Of a stretch of 64,000 nucleotides of DNA, positions 1 to 10,474 are shown one piece after another. The translations under genes were made by a program, and so were the position numbers. Numbering within the stretch: position 1 is the stretch's first letter; the number at the start of each line of letters is the position of its first letter. The DNA comes from Robertkochia solimangrovi (GTDB taxonomy: Bacteria; Bacteroidota; Bacteroidia; Flavobacteriales; Flavobacteriaceae), in assembly GCF_007279655.1 (NCBI RefSeq), contig NZ_QKWN01000008.1, positions 229,971 through 293,970 on the forward strand. Reading direction: 5' to 3'. The notes under the pieces were generated by a model, which was not told the DNA's origin, did no database searches, and saw only the letters and a program-made list of their open reading frames with translations.

Positions 1-1822
1 CACTCATATCGATTCGGATCAATGCGTCTTCAGAATCGAATAGTTTACTGGCCAATACTTTAGCGAGCTGGGTTTTACCGACGCCGGTCTGTCCAAGGAA
101 GATGAAAGATCCGATCGGTTTATCCGGGTCTTTTAGTCCGGCACGGTTACGTTGTATCGCTTTCACGACTTTGGCAACCGCCTGATCCTGACCGATCACC
201 CTTCCTTTGATAAGGTTAGGCAGTTCGGCGAGTTTAGAACTTTCCGCTTGAGCGATTCGGCTTACCGGAACGCCACTCATCATGGAAACCACATCGGCTA
301 CGTTTTCGCTGGAAACGGTTTCTCTGTGAAGTTTGGAATCTTCTTCCCATTTATCCTGAGCAACCTGAAGGTCTTTTTCCAGGCGTTTTTCATCGTCTCT
401 CAATTTAGCAGCCTCTTCGTATTTCTGTTTTTTAACGACAGAATTCTTGAGTTCCTTAACCGCTTCGAGTTGTTTTTCGAGTTCGAGGATCTGCTTCGGC
501 ACTTCCATATTGGTGATATGTACACGGGAACCTGCTTCGTCAAGTGCATCGATCGCCTTGTCCGGAAGAAAACGGTCTGTGAGATATCTGTTGGTGAGCT
601 TCACGCAGGATTCGATGGCTTCATCGGTATAGGTCACATTGTGATGCTCTTCGTATTTTCCTTTGATATTGTGAAGGATTTCGATGGTCTCTTCTACTGA
701 GGTAGGTTCCACGATAACCTTCTGGAAACGACGCTCCAGCGCTCCATCTTTCTCGATATACTGTCTGTATTCGTCAAGTGTGGTGGCACCGATACATTGG
801 ATCTCACCTCTGGCCAGAGCTGGTTTGAACATGTTGGAAGCGTCGAGGCTTCCGGTGGCTCCACCGGCACCGACGATGGTGTGGATCTCATCGATGAAAA
901 GGATGATATCGTCATTCTTTTCGAGTTCGTTCATCACTGCCTTCATACGTTCCTCGAATTGTCCGCGGTATTTGGTGCCGGCGACAAGAGAGGCGAGGTC
1001 AAGAGTGACCACTCGTTTGTTGTATAGGATTCTCGATACTTTTTTCTTTATAATTCGAAGTGCGAGTCCTTCAGCAATGGCGCTTTTACCAACTCCGGGT
1101 TCTCCGATGAGAAGCGGATTGTTCTTTTTGCGTCTGCTGAGAATCTGGGACACCCGTTCAATTTCTTTTTCTCTTCCGACAACCGGATCCAGTTTGTCTT
1201 CCTCAGCCAGTTGGGTGAGGTCACGACCGAAGTTGTCCAGTACCGGGGTTTTAGACTTTTTATTGGTCTTGGTCCCGCCTGCTGAACTGCTGAATGGATT
1301 GTCTTTAGCGTCATCGCTGTCTCCTGGATCATCTGAATACGATTCAGAGGTCGGAGATTCTATATAATCGTCTTCGCTTGTGATCATCAGTTTGAATTGT
1401 TCTTTAACATTATCGTAATCTACCTTGAGCTTATTCAGCAACTTGGTGGTCGGGTCGTTTTCATTTCTCAGAATACACAGCAACAGGTGTGCGGTATTAA
1501 TAGAGGAACTCTGAAACAGTTTTGCTTCGAGGAACGTGGTCTTCAGGGCACGTTCAGCCTGTCGTGTTAGATGGAGGTTCCTTTTTTCATTGGCATTAAC
1601 GCTGAAATTGGGATTTGCCGGACTAAGGATCTCCACCTTCCGTCTAAGCGTGTTAAGATCGATGCTCAGGGCTGTGAGTATATCTATTGCTTTTCCGCTT
1701 CCGTCTCTTAGTAATCCGAGCATAAGATGTTCTGTCCCTATGAAGTCGTGACCCAATCTGAGGGCTTCTTCCTTGCTATAGGCGATCACATCTTTTACCC
1801 GTGGTGAAAAATTGTCATCCAT
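1..1822 (-). CDS. clpC: ATP-dependent Clp protease ATP-binding subunit ClpC (partial, C-terminus outside window)
   Basis: Hsp100/Clp unfoldase that feeds substrates to ClpP in the cytoplasm. I read the minus strand from ATG at 1822 (MDDNFSPRVKDVIAYSKEEA) to the window edge without a stop, giving 607 residues. Seen in order: an N-terminal Clp_N repeat domain (about 1-145), an acidic Ser/Asp-rich linker, AAA module 1 with Walker A GEPGVGKS (about residue 238) and Walker B ILFIDEIH, a charged UVR-like coiled-coil insert (about 410-470), and the start of AAA module 2 with Walker A GQTGVGKT (about 572). The UVR-type middle insert and N-domain point to ClpC rather than ClpA or ClpB. About 240 C-terminal residues should lie to the left of the window. 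It is divergent from gyrA, with 259 bases between the two starts. Confidence 0.95.
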   Translation of the reverse strand, partial: MDDNFSPRVKDVIAYSKEEALRLGHDFIGTEHLMLGLLRDGSGKAIDILTALSIDLNTLRRKVEILSPANPNFSVNANEKRNLHLTRQAERALKTTFLEAKLFQSSSINTAHLLLCILRNENDPTTKLLNKLKVDYDNVKEQFKLMITSEDDYIESPTSESYSDDPGDSDDAKDNPFSSSAGGTKTNKKSKTPVLDNFGRDLTQLAEEDKLDPVVGREKEIERVSQILSRRKKNNPLLIGEPGVGKSAIAEGLALRIIKKKVSRILYNKRVVTLDLASLVAGTKYRGQFEERMKAVMNELEKNDDIILFIDEIHTIVGAGGATGSLDASNMFKPALARGEIQCIGATTLDEYRQYIEKDGALERRFQKVIVEPTSVEETIEILHNIKGKYEEHHNVTYTDEAIESCVKLTNRYLTDRFLPDKAIDALDEAGSRVHITNMEVPKQILELEKQLEAVKELKNSVVKKQKYEEAAKLRDDEKRLEKDLQVAQDKWEEDSKLHRETVSSENVADVVSMMSGVPVSRIAQAESSKLAELPNLIKGRVIGQDQAVAKVVKAIQRNRAGLKDPDKPIGSFIFLGQTGVGKTQLAKVLASKLFDSEDALIRIDMS

Positions 1823-2081
1823 ACACTTATCCTTTCTTCAATTAAAAATAGTAAAACAACTATTACCAGACAAAAACTATACCTTAATTAATGGTACTTT
1901 TAGCTAATAGACAAAAAAATGTGCCAAAAACAAAATAATTAACAGTGAATTTATTAACGGCAAGTCGGGTTTTTTTTGTTAATAAATTGATTAAAAAACT
2001 ATAGACTAAACACCCCAGAAGGGTAATAAAATATGTATATTGGCACGATTTATAAATATACGCTAACGTAAATAAATTAAT

Positions 2082-4616
2082 ATGGCCGAAGGAGAAAAAC
2101 TGATTCCTATTAATATTGAAGATGAGATGAAATCGGCTTACATCGATTATTCGATGTCCGTCATTGTGTCACGTGCATTGCCTGATGTTCGCGATGGTTT
2201 GAAGCCGGTTCACAGAAGAGTTTTGTTCGGTATGCACGAATTAGGAGTGCGTTCTAACACTGCTTATAAAAAATCTGCCAGAATTGTAGGTGAGGTTTTG
2301 GGTAAATACCACCCACATGGAGACTCCTCCGTGTATGATACCATGGTTCGTATGGCTCAGGAATGGAGCATGCGCTACATGCTTGTGGATGGTCAGGGTA
2401 ACTTTGGATCCATCGATGGTGACAGCCCGGCTGCAATGCGTTATACAGAGGCCAGAATGAGAAAGATCTCTGAAGATATGCTGGCTGACATCGAAAAGGA
2501 AACGGTAGATCACCAGCTGAACTTCGATGATACGCTGAAAGAACCAAAGGTATTGCCAACCCGGGTACCTAACCTGTTGATCAACGGTGCCTCCGGTATC
2601 GCTGTAGGTATGGCGACGAACATGCCTCCGCATAATCTTTCTGAAGTAGTGCAGGGTATCGTAGCTTACATCGATAATCACGACATCGAGATCGATGAAC
2701 TCACTGAATATATTAAAGCTCCGGATTTTCCTACCGGAGGTATCATTTACGGATACGACGGTGTTAAGGAAGCATTTAAGACCGGAAGAGGAAGAATCGT
2801 TATGCGTGCTAAGGCGCATCACGAGGAAATAAATGGCCGTGAGGCTATCGTGGTAACGGAAATTCCGTATCAGGTGAACAAGGCGGAAATGATCAAAAAG
2901 ACCGCCGACCTTGTCAATGATAAGAAGATTGAAGGTATCTCCAATATCAGAGATGAATCGGATCGAAAAGGGATGCGTGTCGTTTACATCTTAAAACGCG
3001 ATGCGATTCCTAATATCGTACTGAACCTGCTCTATAAATACACAGCGTTGCAGTCATCTTTCAGTGTGAACAATATCGCATTGGTGAACGGCAGACCGCA
3101 AATGCTCAATCTCAAGGATATGATCGTGCATTTTGTGGACCATCGTCATGAGGTTGTAGTAAGACGTACCGAGTACGAATTGAGAAAGGCGGAAGAAAGA
3201 GCGCATATTCTGGAAGGTCTCATCATCGCTTCAGATAATATCGACGAAGTGATCGCGCTGATACGTTCTTCCTCAAATGCTGAGGAGGCAAGGGAAAAAC
3301 TTATCGAACGCTTTAAGCTTTCCGAGATACAGGCGAAAGCGATCGTAGAAATGAGACTTCGTCAGTTAACCGGACTGGAGCAGGATAAATTGCGTACAGA
3401 ATACGATGAGACCATGAAATTCATCGAAGATTGTAAAGATATCCTTGCCAGAAAGGAACGCAGAATGGAGATCATCAAAGATGAGCTGTTGGAAGTGGAA
3501 CAAAAATACGGGGATGCCCGTCGTTCTCAAATCGAATATGCAGGTGGTGACCTCAGTATCGAAGATATGATACCGGATGAGCAAGTGGTGATTACGATCT
3601 CACATGCGGGTTATATCAAGCGTACCTCGCTCTCTGAATATAAAACTCAGAACAGAGGGGGAGTTGGTCAGAAAGGATCTTCAACACGTAACGAAGACTT
3701 CCTTGAGCATATGTTCATCGGTACCAATCACCAGTATATGCTCTTCTTTACACAAAAAGGTAAATGTTTCTGGATGCGTGTCTACGAGATCCCTGAAGGT
3801 AGTAAAACCTCCAAGGGTAGAGCGATTCAGAATCTGATCAACATCGAACAGGATGATAAGGTGAAAGCTTTCATCTGTACCAAAGACCTGAAAGATGAAG
3901 AATATATCAACAGTCATTATGTCATAATGGCAACCAGACAAGGTATTGTCAAGAAAACATCTCTGGAGCAGTATTCACGTCCCCGTCAGAACGGTATCAA
4001 TGCGATAACCGTAAGAGAGGATGACGAATTGCTGGAAGCAAAACTTACTACCGGAAACAGTCAGATCCTCCTCGCGGTTAAGTCTGGTAAGGCTATCCGT
4101 TTCGAAGAAAGCAAGACCCGACCTATGGGTAGAAATGCCAGTGGGGTACGCGGGATCAGTCTTGCCGATGATAAGGATGAAGTGATCGGAATGCTTTCCA
4201 TCCATAATATGGAAGAGAATATTCTGGTGGTTTCTGAAAATGGATATGGAAAACGTACCTACCTCGATGATCCTGAGGATGGAGAAGCGGTTTATCGAAT
4301 CACCAACAGAGGTGGTAAAGGTGTAAAAACCATGTCTATTACAGAAAAAACCGGTAAATTAGTAGCCATTAAAAACGTGTCGGACAGCGATGATCTTATG
4401 ATCATTACCAAATCCGGAGTTGCGATCAGGTTATCTGTTGAAGATCTGAGGGTTATGGGGCGTGCTACCCAAGGGGTAAAACTCATCAACCTGAAGAATG
4501 ATTCTATTGCTGCAGTAGCTAAAGTACCTCGCAGTGAAGACGAGATCGATGATGTTAAGGATATTGAGGTGAACGAAGATGGCACGGATATTGGACAAGG
4601 AGAAACCGAAAATTAA
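2082..4616 (+). CDS. gyrA: DNA gyrase subunit A
   Basis: Breakage-reunion subunit of gyrase, which introduces negative supercoils with GyrB. The 844-residue length is normal for the family. The winged-helix/tower part is full length, with catalytic Tyr121 in [10 protein letters not shown]. The quinolone-resistance region reads [11 protein letters not shown]: Ser82 and Asp86, the equivalents of E. coli Ser83 and Asp87, are both the susceptible-type residues. The C-terminal beta-pinwheel starts near residue 500. Its GyrA box is QNRGGVG (about 523-529) against the classical QRRGGKG, which I recall as normal for flavobacterial GyrA. The protein ends in an acidic tail. No terminator was seen before the TPR gene 33 bases downstream, so some cotranscription is possible. 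Confidence 0.98.
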   Translation: MAEGEKLIPINIEDEMKSAYIDYSMSVIVSRALPDVRDGLKPVHRRVLFGMHELGVRSNTAYKKSARIVGEVLGKYHPHGDSSVYDTMVRMAQEWSMRYMLVDGQGNFGSIDGDSPAAMRYTEARMRKISEDMLADIEKETVDHQLNFDDTLKEPKVLPTRVPNLLINGASGIAVGMATNMPPHNLSEVVQGIVAYIDNHDIEIDELTEYIKAPDFPTGGIIYGYDGVKEAFKTGRGRIVMRAKAHHEEINGREAIVVTEIPYQVNKAEMIKKTADLVNDKKIEGISNIRDESDRKGMRVVYILKRDAIPNIVLNLLYKYTALQSSFSVNNIALVNGRPQMLNLKDMIVHFVDHRHEVVVRRTEYELRKAEERAHILEGLIIASDNIDEVIALIRSSSNAEEAREKLIERFKLSEIQAKAIVEMRLRQLTGLEQDKLRTEYDETMKFIEDCKDILARKERRMEIIKDELLEVEQKYGDARRSQIEYAGGDLSIEDMIPDEQVVITISHAGYIKRTSLSEYKTQNRGGVGQKGSSTRNEDFLEHMFIGTNHQYMLFFTQKGKCFWMRVYEIPEGSKTSKGRAIQNLINIEQDDKVKAFICTKDLKDEEYINSHYVIMATRQGIVKKTSLEQYSRPRQNGINAITVREDDELLEAKLTTGNSQILLAVKSGKAIRFEESKTRPMGRNASGVRGISLADDKDEVIGMLSIHNMEENILVVSENGYGKRTYLDDPEDGEAVYRITNRGGKGVKTMSITEKTGKLVAIKNVSDSDDLMIITKSGVAIRLSVEDLRVMGRATQGVKLINLKNDSIAAVAKVPRSEDEIDDVKDIEVNEDGTDIGQGETEN

Positions 4617-4649
4617 AAATTAACATTAAACACAAATATTGAATTAGAA

Positions 4650-5924
4650 ATGAAAAAGCGAATTTTAATAGCTTCAGCTGTATTATTTTCGACCTTTGCC
4701 ATCGCTCAGAAGAAAGAATTGAGAGATGCTGAGAAGGCATTGGAAAACGGTAGTGTGGCCGAGGCCAAAACTGCACTGGACGGAATTTCCGGAAGCATTG
4801 ATGCCGCAGATGAAAAATATAAGTCTCAGTACTACTTTCTTTTAGGGAAGACCTATGGTGAGATGGGGAAAAAAGGTTTAGAAGTACCTCAATCTTATCA
4901 ATTGGCTGCCGAAAACCTGAACAAACTCATCGAGTTTGAAAAAGGCACCAAAGTAAAGTATACCGAAGAAGCCAAAGCCTACATGAACCAAATGGCAAAC
5001 GACCTGGTAAATTCAGCGGTAGAAGATAACAAGAACAATAAGTACGCCGAAGGTGCAGATAAACTCTATCTGGCCTATGAACTCAGCGGAAATGCTGATT
5101 ATCTTTATTACGCAGCTTCAGGAGCTGTTCAGGCTGAGCAGTATGAGAAATCCCTTGAGTACTATCTGGCTCTTAAAGATATGGGGTATACCGGTGAGTC
5201 TACTCAGTATGTTGCTACCAATAAGGAAACAGGACAAGTTGAAGATCTTGGAACTGAATCTAACCGTGACTTAATGGTTAAAGCAGGAACCCATATCAAT
5301 CCTGAAGAACAAAAAACGGAGTCAAGACTTCCTGAGATCGTTAAGAATATCGGACTTATCTACAGTCAGCAGGGTGAAACAGAGAAGGCTATTGCAGCGA
5401 TGAAAGATGCAAGAGCAGCGAATCCTGAGGATATCAACCTGTTGCTTACAGAAGCTAACCTTTACATTAAATTAGGGGATAAGGAGAAATTCAGAGCATT
5501 GATGGAAGAAGCTATCCAAAAAGATCCGAACAATCCTGTACTATTCTATAACCTTGGTGTAATTACTGCAGAACAAGGTGATCACGAAAAAGCTATGGAA
5601 TATTATCAGCGTTCTCTGGAGCTAGATCCTAAAAGTGAGAATACTTACCTGAACATGGCTTCAGAGGTGTTGTCAAGAGAACAAGGTATCGTTGATGAAA
5701 TGAACGGACTTGGAAACACTTCTGCTGATAACAAACGTTATGACGAATTGAAAGGAGAGCGTGAGCAGGTTTACAGAGATGCTATTCCTTATCTTGAGAA
5801 ACTTCTTGAAATCAATCCAAACAATGTTGATGCTACCAGAACTCTTATGAATATCTACGGAAACATCGGAGAGACAGCGAAATTCAAAGAAATGAAAGAT
5901 AAACTTTCAACGCTTGAGCAATAG
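4650..5924 (+). CDS. Secreted tetratricopeptide-repeat protein
   Basis: A 424-residue protein with a signal peptide (MKKRILIASAVLFSTFAIAQ, cleavage probably after Ala19), so periplasmic. The mature part is helical, with TPR-type repeats clearest at about 225-335 (IGLIYSQQGETEKAIAAM, LFYNLGVITAEQGDHEKAMEYY) and again near the C-terminus (YLEKLLEINPNNVDATRTL). No catalytic motif is visible. It lies 33 bases after gyrA on the same strand and ends in a strong terminator. I recall this gyrA-TPR arrangement from other flavobacteria, but no function is established. A scaffold or protein-interaction role is inferred from the fold only. Confidence 0.85.
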   Translation: MKKRILIASAVLFSTFAIAQKKELRDAEKALENGSVAEAKTALDGISGSIDAADEKYKSQYYFLLGKTYGEMGKKGLEVPQSYQLAAENLNKLIEFEKGTKVKYTEEAKAYMNQMANDLVNSAVEDNKNNKYAEGADKLYLAYELSGNADYLYYAASGAVQAEQYEKSLEYYLALKDMGYTGESTQYVATNKETGQVEDLGTESNRDLMVKAGTHINPEEQKTESRLPEIVKNIGLIYSQQGETEKAIAAMKDARAANPEDINLLLTEANLYIKLGDKEKFRALMEEAIQKDPNNPVLFYNLGVITAEQGDHEKAMEYYQRSLELDPKSENTYLNMASEVLSREQGIVDEMNGLGNTSADNKRYDELKGEREQVYRDAIPYLEKLLEINPNNVDATRTLMNIYGNIGETAKFKEMKDKLSTLEQ

Positions 5925-5945
5925 GATTTCGACTTTATAAAAATT

Positions 5946-5976
5946 AAAGGACCGCATTTGCGGTCCTTTTTTATTT
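5946..5976 (+). terminator. Rho-independent terminator after the TPR gene
   Basis: A perfect 11-bp inverted repeat AAAGGACCGCA / TGCGGTCCTTT (5946-5956 and 5959-5969) with a tiny loop, followed by a T-rich run. It lies 22 bases after the TPR stop and 29 bases before the convergent NlpC/P60-like gene. The A run on the other flank means it could also work in the opposite direction. Confidence 0.9.
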
Positions 5977-6004
5977 TACTTCCTATCTCTTTTCCAGAGA
6001 GCGA

Positions 6005-6754
6005 TCAAATGATCTTCTTGATCACTCTCAGTTTGTGAGTATGTGTACGGGAATCAACATTGAAGATCCCACTATGGTCTATCCTGTCAATTCTAACTTT
6101 GCCGTCGACATGGATGATATAATTATTTTCCATGATGATGCCCACATGTACGATAACCCCTTCTTCATTATCAAAGAAAGCGAGATCGCCGGGTTCACTT
6201 TCTTCTATAAAACTTAAGGCGTCTCCCATTTTAGCCTGTTCATCCGCCTGTCTTTTGATCTGATAACCATTGAGGTGATAGACCATCTGAGCAAATCCGG
6301 CGGCATCGATACCAAATGGTGTCTTTCCTCCCCGTAATTCAGGACAATTCAGGTAGAGAAATGCAGTTTTGATAAGGTCTTCCTTCGGATTTTTTCCAGA
6401 AATCTTTCTGCCGTCAAAATGAAAACCGATCTGGGATACAGTGCCGGTATTACAGCCTAAAGGTACAGGCATCAGGTTGTTGTTGTCATCGAACACGAAT
6501 TCCACAAGGTCTGCCGACAGTGCTGCCGGTTCTTTTTCCAGCACCTTGTAAACGGACTCTTCAAGAAGCGTATACTGTTTATTATCGATCCAGCCTTCAA
6601 ATTTATCGAATGCAAGACGAATCCTGCTCCAATGTTTTCTTCGGTCAAGTACCTTAAAGAATTCACCGAACAACACCTGTGAGGTTTGTTCAGCATTCAT
6701 TGCAGGCTCCAGTCTAAGCGGTACGATACTCAGGTTACAGATTCCGTATTGCAT
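6005..6754 (-). CDS. NlpC/P60 (C40) family protein with degenerate active site
   Basis: A 249-residue cytoplasmic-looking protein without a signal peptide. It has SH3-like N-terminal segments (about 5-65 and 85-115) and a C40 peptidase domain (about 125-249). In active members the motif around the nucleophile reads GIDCSGF, but here it is GIDAAGF with Ala151 at the cysteine position. The preceding Trp of the usual YLWGG motif is Arg141 (ELRGG). The general-base His203 (VHVGIIM) and the third polar residue His215 are kept. The fold is therefore probably preserved while peptidase activity is probably lost. It starts 21 bases after the end of the thiolase gene on the same strand, so the two are likely cotranscribed. 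Family assignment is firm; loss of activity is inference. Confidence 0.88.
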   Translation of the reverse strand: MQYGICNLSIVPLRLEPAMNAEQTSQVLFGEFFKVLDRRKHWSRIRLAFDKFEGWIDNKQYTLLEESVYKVLEKEPAALSADLVEFVFDDNNNLMPVPLGCNTGTVSQIGFHFDGRKISGKNPKEDLIKTAFLYLNCPELRGGKTPFGIDAAGFAQMVYHLNGYQIKRQADEQAKMGDALSFIEESEPGDLAFFDNEEGVIVHVGIIMENNYIIHVDGKVRIDRIDHSGIFNVDSRTHTHKLRVIKKII

Positions 6755-6775
6755 TCAGTGTAAATGGTTTTTATA

Positions 6776-7951
6776 CTACATTCTTTCAACAACGATCGCC
6801 GAGGCTCCACCACCACCATTACAGATTGCGGCTGCTCCTTTACCGGCATTGTTCTGTTTAAGAACGTTTAACAGCGTGATCAGGATTCGTACTCCGGAAC
6901 ATCCCAATGGATGACCGAGGGAGACTGCACCTCCGTTTACGTTAACTTTATCATCGCTGAGTCCAAGAATTTTCATATTGGCGAGTCCCACCACGGAGAA
7001 TGCCTCATTGAATTCAAAATAATCAATCTCGTCAAGTTTGAGCCCTGCTTTATCCAGAGCCTTTGGCAATGCTTTTGCGGGAGCAGTGGTAAACCATTTA
7101 GGTTCGTGGGCTGCATCTGCATAGCTAAGTATGGTTGCAAGTGGCGTTATCCCAAGTTCTTTGGCTTTGGCTTCACTCATCAGTACAACAGCACCAGCTC
7201 CATCATTGATTGTGGAAGCATTGGCAGCCGTTACGGTACCGTCTTTGGTAAACGCTGGTCTCAGGGCTGGTATTTTATCCAGTATTACATTTTTATATTC
7301 TTCATCTTCTTTAACGATCACGGGTTCACCTTTCCGTTGAGGAACTTCTACCGGAACCACTTCATCATCAAATTTTCCGGCTTTCCAGGCGTCGGCAGAT
7401 CGGGTATACGACTGTATTGCAAAAGCATCCTGGTCTTCCCTTGAAAATTTATATTCGGTAGCGCAGGCATCCGCACATACTCCCATCGCATTCTGGTCAT
7501 AGGCATCGACAAGACCGTCCCTTTGCAAACCATCGGTGAGGGTACCCGGACCGAATTTCACACCCTGACGCATGTACAGATAATGTGGGATCTGGCTCAT
7601 ATTTTCCATACCACCTGCAACGATGATGTCGGCATCGCCTAAAGCGATTGCCTGTGCGCCCTGCATCACAGCTTTCATACCGCTGGCGCAAACTTTATTG
7701 ACAGTTGTACAGGGTACGGTATCGGGAATACCGGCATAGATAGCGGCCTGCCTGGCTGGGGCCTGACCTTCTCCTGCCTGTACTACATTTCCCATCAGAA
7801 CCTCTTGCACCAAAGACGGATCGAGTCCGATTTGGTTCAGAGCTCCTTTAATGGCTGCGGCTCCTAATTTCGGTGCGGGAATGGAAGACAATGCCCCCAT
7901 AAAGCTACCGATCGGTGTACGGGCTGCAGCAACAATGACTACTTTATTCAT
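6776..7951 (-). CDS. Acetyl-CoA C-acyltransferase (thiolase)
   Basis: Thiolase II family enzyme of 391 residues that condenses two acetyl-CoA or cleaves acetoacetyl-CoA. All signatures are present: nucleophile Cys88 in TVNKVCASGMKA, the GGAVSLGHPLGCSG motif with catalytic His, and the C-terminal CNGGGGASA motif with the second catalytic Cys. Length and motifs fit acetyl-CoA acetyltransferase better than the larger trifunctional FadA proteins, though substrate chain length cannot be read from sequence. It is the upstream gene of a probable two-gene unit with the NlpC/P60-like protein and is divergent from the HD phosphodiesterase gene. Confidence 0.93.
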   Translation of the reverse strand: MNKVVIVAAARTPIGSFMGALSSIPAPKLGAAAIKGALNQIGLDPSLVQEVLMGNVVQAGEGQAPARQAAIYAGIPDTVPCTTVNKVCASGMKAVMQGAQAIALGDADIIVAGGMENMSQIPHYLYMRQGVKFGPGTLTDGLQRDGLVDAYDQNAMGVCADACATEYKFSREDQDAFAIQSYTRSADAWKAGKFDDEVVPVEVPQRKGEPVIVKEDEEYKNVILDKIPALRPAFTKDGTVTAANASTINDGAGAVVLMSEAKAKELGITPLATILSYADAAHEPKWFTTAPAKALPKALDKAGLKLDEIDYFEFNEAFSVVGLANMKILGLSDDKVNVNGGAVSLGHPLGCSGVRILITLLNVLKQNNAGKGAAAICNGGGGASAIVVERM

Positions 7952-8048
7952 AATTTACTCGTTTTAGTGTTGCGAATTTAGGTATTTTAAAAACATCTTC
8001 ATAAGAACCCCGATATTAATAAAAATCTGCAAGGAAGCGATTTTTTTA

Positions 8049-8056
8049 TACTTTTG
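8049..8056 (+). promoter_or_regulatory. Bacteroidetes-type -7 promoter box for the HD phosphodiesterase gene
   Basis: TACTTTTG matches the Bacteroidetes -7 consensus TAnnTTTG exactly and lies 20 bases before the start codon at 8076. I see no clear TTG -33 element at the usual distance, so this is a partial match. Confidence 0.4.
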
Positions 8057-8075
8057 AATATCAATAACCCACTTC

Positions 8076-10124
8076 ATGAAGCGTTTTCTCGATAGGCTTT
8101 ACTCAAATCAATCTCATATCTACAAAGGCTTTCTCTTTATAGTCACCATCGTGATGATCGTATATTTTTTCCCAAAAGGAGGAAAGTTCAAATACGATTT
8201 TCAAAAGGGAAAACTTTGGCAATATGAAACACTTTACGCTCCTTTCGATTTCGCAATATACAAGACCGACGATGAAATAAGAAATGACAGGGAAACAATC
8301 AGAGCGAATCATCCGGAATATTTCACCTATGACACGGTGATCCGTCAGACCGTGATTCGGGATTTCAGACAAAAGTTTGCGACTTTCTTTGATGAAGATA
8401 CCCTCGGTTCCCGGACGTTCAACCGCCTGCGGGATAACGGACTTCAATTATTGAATCGAATCTATGATAAGGGAGTCGTGCAAAGCGAACTGGATTTTAA
8501 AGGTGATAAGGTGGTGAACGTAGTTACCGGCAATGAGGAAAAGACGGTCCTTTACAGCAGTCTTCAAAAGTTGAATGAGCTTGAAAAAATCATCAATAAT
8601 TATCTTCGGGAGCAGAACATTCAGGATTATTCTTCTTCGTTTTACAGTTTGTATTTCGATATCATCCGACCCAATGTATTCGTGGATGAAGAGCTTACTC
8701 AGAAAACACTTGATGAAGAGCTGGCTCAGGTGACCACTACAAGAGGAAGTGTAGATAAAGGGAAACGTATCATCGCGAAAGGGGAAGTGGTAGAAGGCGA
8801 TAAGTACAATCAGCTATATTCACTAAAACGGGAATATCAATCCAAATTATGGAATGAGAATAATTATAACTGGATCGTTCTGGGGTATGTTTTACTGGTG
8901 GCTCTGGCCATGATGATGCTACTCTTATTCCTGAAGAAGTACAGACCTGAGATCTATGAGAACAATAATAAAGTAACCTTTATTTTCTTTAATATACTCG
9001 TCATGATCTTTATTACCACCGCAGTGGTAAAGTTCAATGTCGATTATGTTTATGTGGTACCTTTATGTATCCTGCCCTTAATACTGAAAGCTTTTTTCGA
9101 TCCTAGAACCGGCCTTTTTGCCCATGTGCTTACCGTATTATTGCTGGGATTCATCGTGCCTAACAGTTTTGAATATGTGTTTTTACAGATCATCGCAGGT
9201 ATCGTGACCATTCAGACGATTTCTGAACTCCATAAGCGAGCGAATCTCTTTATTTCGGTAGGACAGATCACTTTGGTCTATATCGTGGCTTATTTCGCCT
9301 TTCATGTCATCCATGAAGGAAATCTTGAGAATACGGATTGGCTAATCTTTACGATGTTCATATTGAATGGTCTTGCTACACTGGCTGCGTTTCCGCTGAT
9401 CTATATCTATGAAAAATTGTTTTCACTGGTTTCTGATGTTTCACTGTTGGAATTATCGGATACCAATTCAAAACTTTTAAAAGAGCTCTCAGACCGGGCT
9501 CCCGGCACCTTTCATCATTCCCTGCAGGTAGCCAATCTTGCGGAAGCGGCAGCAAATGAGATCGGAGCGAATTCTATGCTCGTTAGAGTAGGGGCCTTAT
9601 TTCATGATATAGGGAAAATGAGCAATCCGATGTTCTTTACCGAAAATCAGATCACCAGTGTAAATCCTCATGATGAACTGTCACCAAGAGAAAGTGCAGC
9701 GATCATCATAGATCATGTTATCGAAGGAATAGAGATCGCTAAAAAACATAATTTACCGGATCGGGTGATCGATTTTATCAGAACACACCATGGAACCACG
9801 ATGGTTTATTACTTCTATAAAAAGGAAGAAGAGATGAATAAGGAAGTGAACCCGGACGATTTCCGTTACCCCGGCCCGATACCGTTTTCCCGGGAAACGG
9901 CAATTCTTATGATGGCAGATTCGGTGGAAGCGGCATCCAAAAGTCTTAAGGAGCCTACCTTTGCGGTTATCGATAGTTTCGTAGACCGGATCATTAACAA
10001 GCAGGTGGAGGATGAGCAATTCCTGAATGCCAATATTACTTTTAAAGAGATTCAGATGATCAAGAAAGTATTAAAACAAAAGCTTGTAAATATCTACCAC
10101 CTGAGGGTGGAATATCCTGAATAG
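8076..10124 (+). CDS. 7TM-HD family (PgpH-like) HDIG-domain phosphodiesterase
   Basis: A 682-residue inner-membrane protein. It has an N-terminal TM (about 20-32), a long extracytoplasmic 7TMR-HDED-type region (about 40-262), a bundle of seven TM helices (about 265-455) and a cytoplasmic HD domain. The HD domain shows FHHSLQVANLAE, the metal-binding pair in LFHDIGKM (His510, Asp511), DHVIEGIEIA and RTHHGT. Related PgpH proteins of Listeria hydrolyse cyclic di-AMP to pApA. That activity is inferred here, because Bacteroidetes members are little studied. It has its own -7 promoter box and starts 124 bases from the divergent thiolase. No clear terminator follows. Confidence 0.9.
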   Translation: MKRFLDRLYSNQSHIYKGFLFIVTIVMIVYFFPKGGKFKYDFQKGKLWQYETLYAPFDFAIYKTDDEIRNDRETIRANHPEYFTYDTVIRQTVIRDFRQKFATFFDEDTLGSRTFNRLRDNGLQLLNRIYDKGVVQSELDFKGDKVVNVVTGNEEKTVLYSSLQKLNELEKIINNYLREQNIQDYSSSFYSLYFDIIRPNVFVDEELTQKTLDEELAQVTTTRGSVDKGKRIIAKGEVVEGDKYNQLYSLKREYQSKLWNENNYNWIVLGYVLLVALAMMMLLLFLKKYRPEIYENNNKVTFIFFNILVMIFITTAVVKFNVDYVYVVPLCILPLILKAFFDPRTGLFAHVLTVLLLGFIVPNSFEYVFLQIIAGIVTIQTISELHKRANLFISVGQITLVYIVAYFAFHVIHEGNLENTDWLIFTMFILNGLATLAAFPLIYIYEKLFSLVSDVSLLELSDTNSKLLKELSDRAPGTFHHSLQVANLAEAAANEIGANSMLVRVGALFHDIGKMSNPMFFTENQITSVNPHDELSPRESAAIIIDHVIEGIEIAKKHNLPDRVIDFIRTHHGTTMVYYFYKKEEEMNKEVNPDDFRYPGPIPFSRETAILMMADSVEAASKSLKEPTFAVIDSFVDRIINKQVEDEQFLNANITFKEIQMIKKVLKQKLVNIYHLRVEYPE

Positions 10125-10411
10125 GATTACTGTCTGGTTAGAATCTTTTGATCTGCTTGCTCAGTTCTTTTTTGGGAGCTTCGCGGGCTTAGTTGTATTT
10201 TCACGGGCTCAATATTTTGACTTTTAGTAATTAAGTGGAAATTGATGGGCAGAAGTGTGGCGTTAGGCACACTACAATGTTAGTATCAGTGTAAATAGAT
10301 GATATTATGTGCCGTAGGTACATCAAAGTACAGATAAAAGTGCGTCGTATGTATACCCGGAACTCATAATTGAAAAACATTATGTACAGAAAGAGGGGGA
10401 GCCGCAAAATT

Positions 10412-10459
10412 CATAACTCTTAATTCTTAACTCTTAATTCTTAATTCTTAATTCATAAC
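10412..10459. repeat. Heptanucleotide tandem repeat TTAATTC / TTAACTC
   Basis: Near-perfect head-to-tail copies of a 7-base unit: an initial CATAACTC, then TTAATTC, TTAACTC and three more TTAATTC, closed by ATAAC. The array ends 15 bases upstream of the -7 box, so it covers the place where a -33 element would sit. Confidence 0.8.
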
Positions 10460-10474
10460 ACCATAATTTTGCAT

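Noticed and set aside
152..1367. Long plus-strand open frames (up to 227 codons) inside the clpC region
   Set aside because: They lie antisense to the unmistakable ClpC coding frame and show no domain of their own.
2030..2060. TATATTGG upstream of gyrA as a -7 box
   Set aside because: One mismatch to TAnnTTTG in very A+T-rich DNA and no -33 element; not strong enough to list.
2241..2822. 193-codon minus-strand frame inside gyrA
   Set aside because: Shadow of the highly conserved gyrA breakage-reunion domain; no independent features.
6911..7444. 177-codon plus-strand frame opposite the thiolase
   Set aside because: Antisense shadow of the thiolase coding frame.
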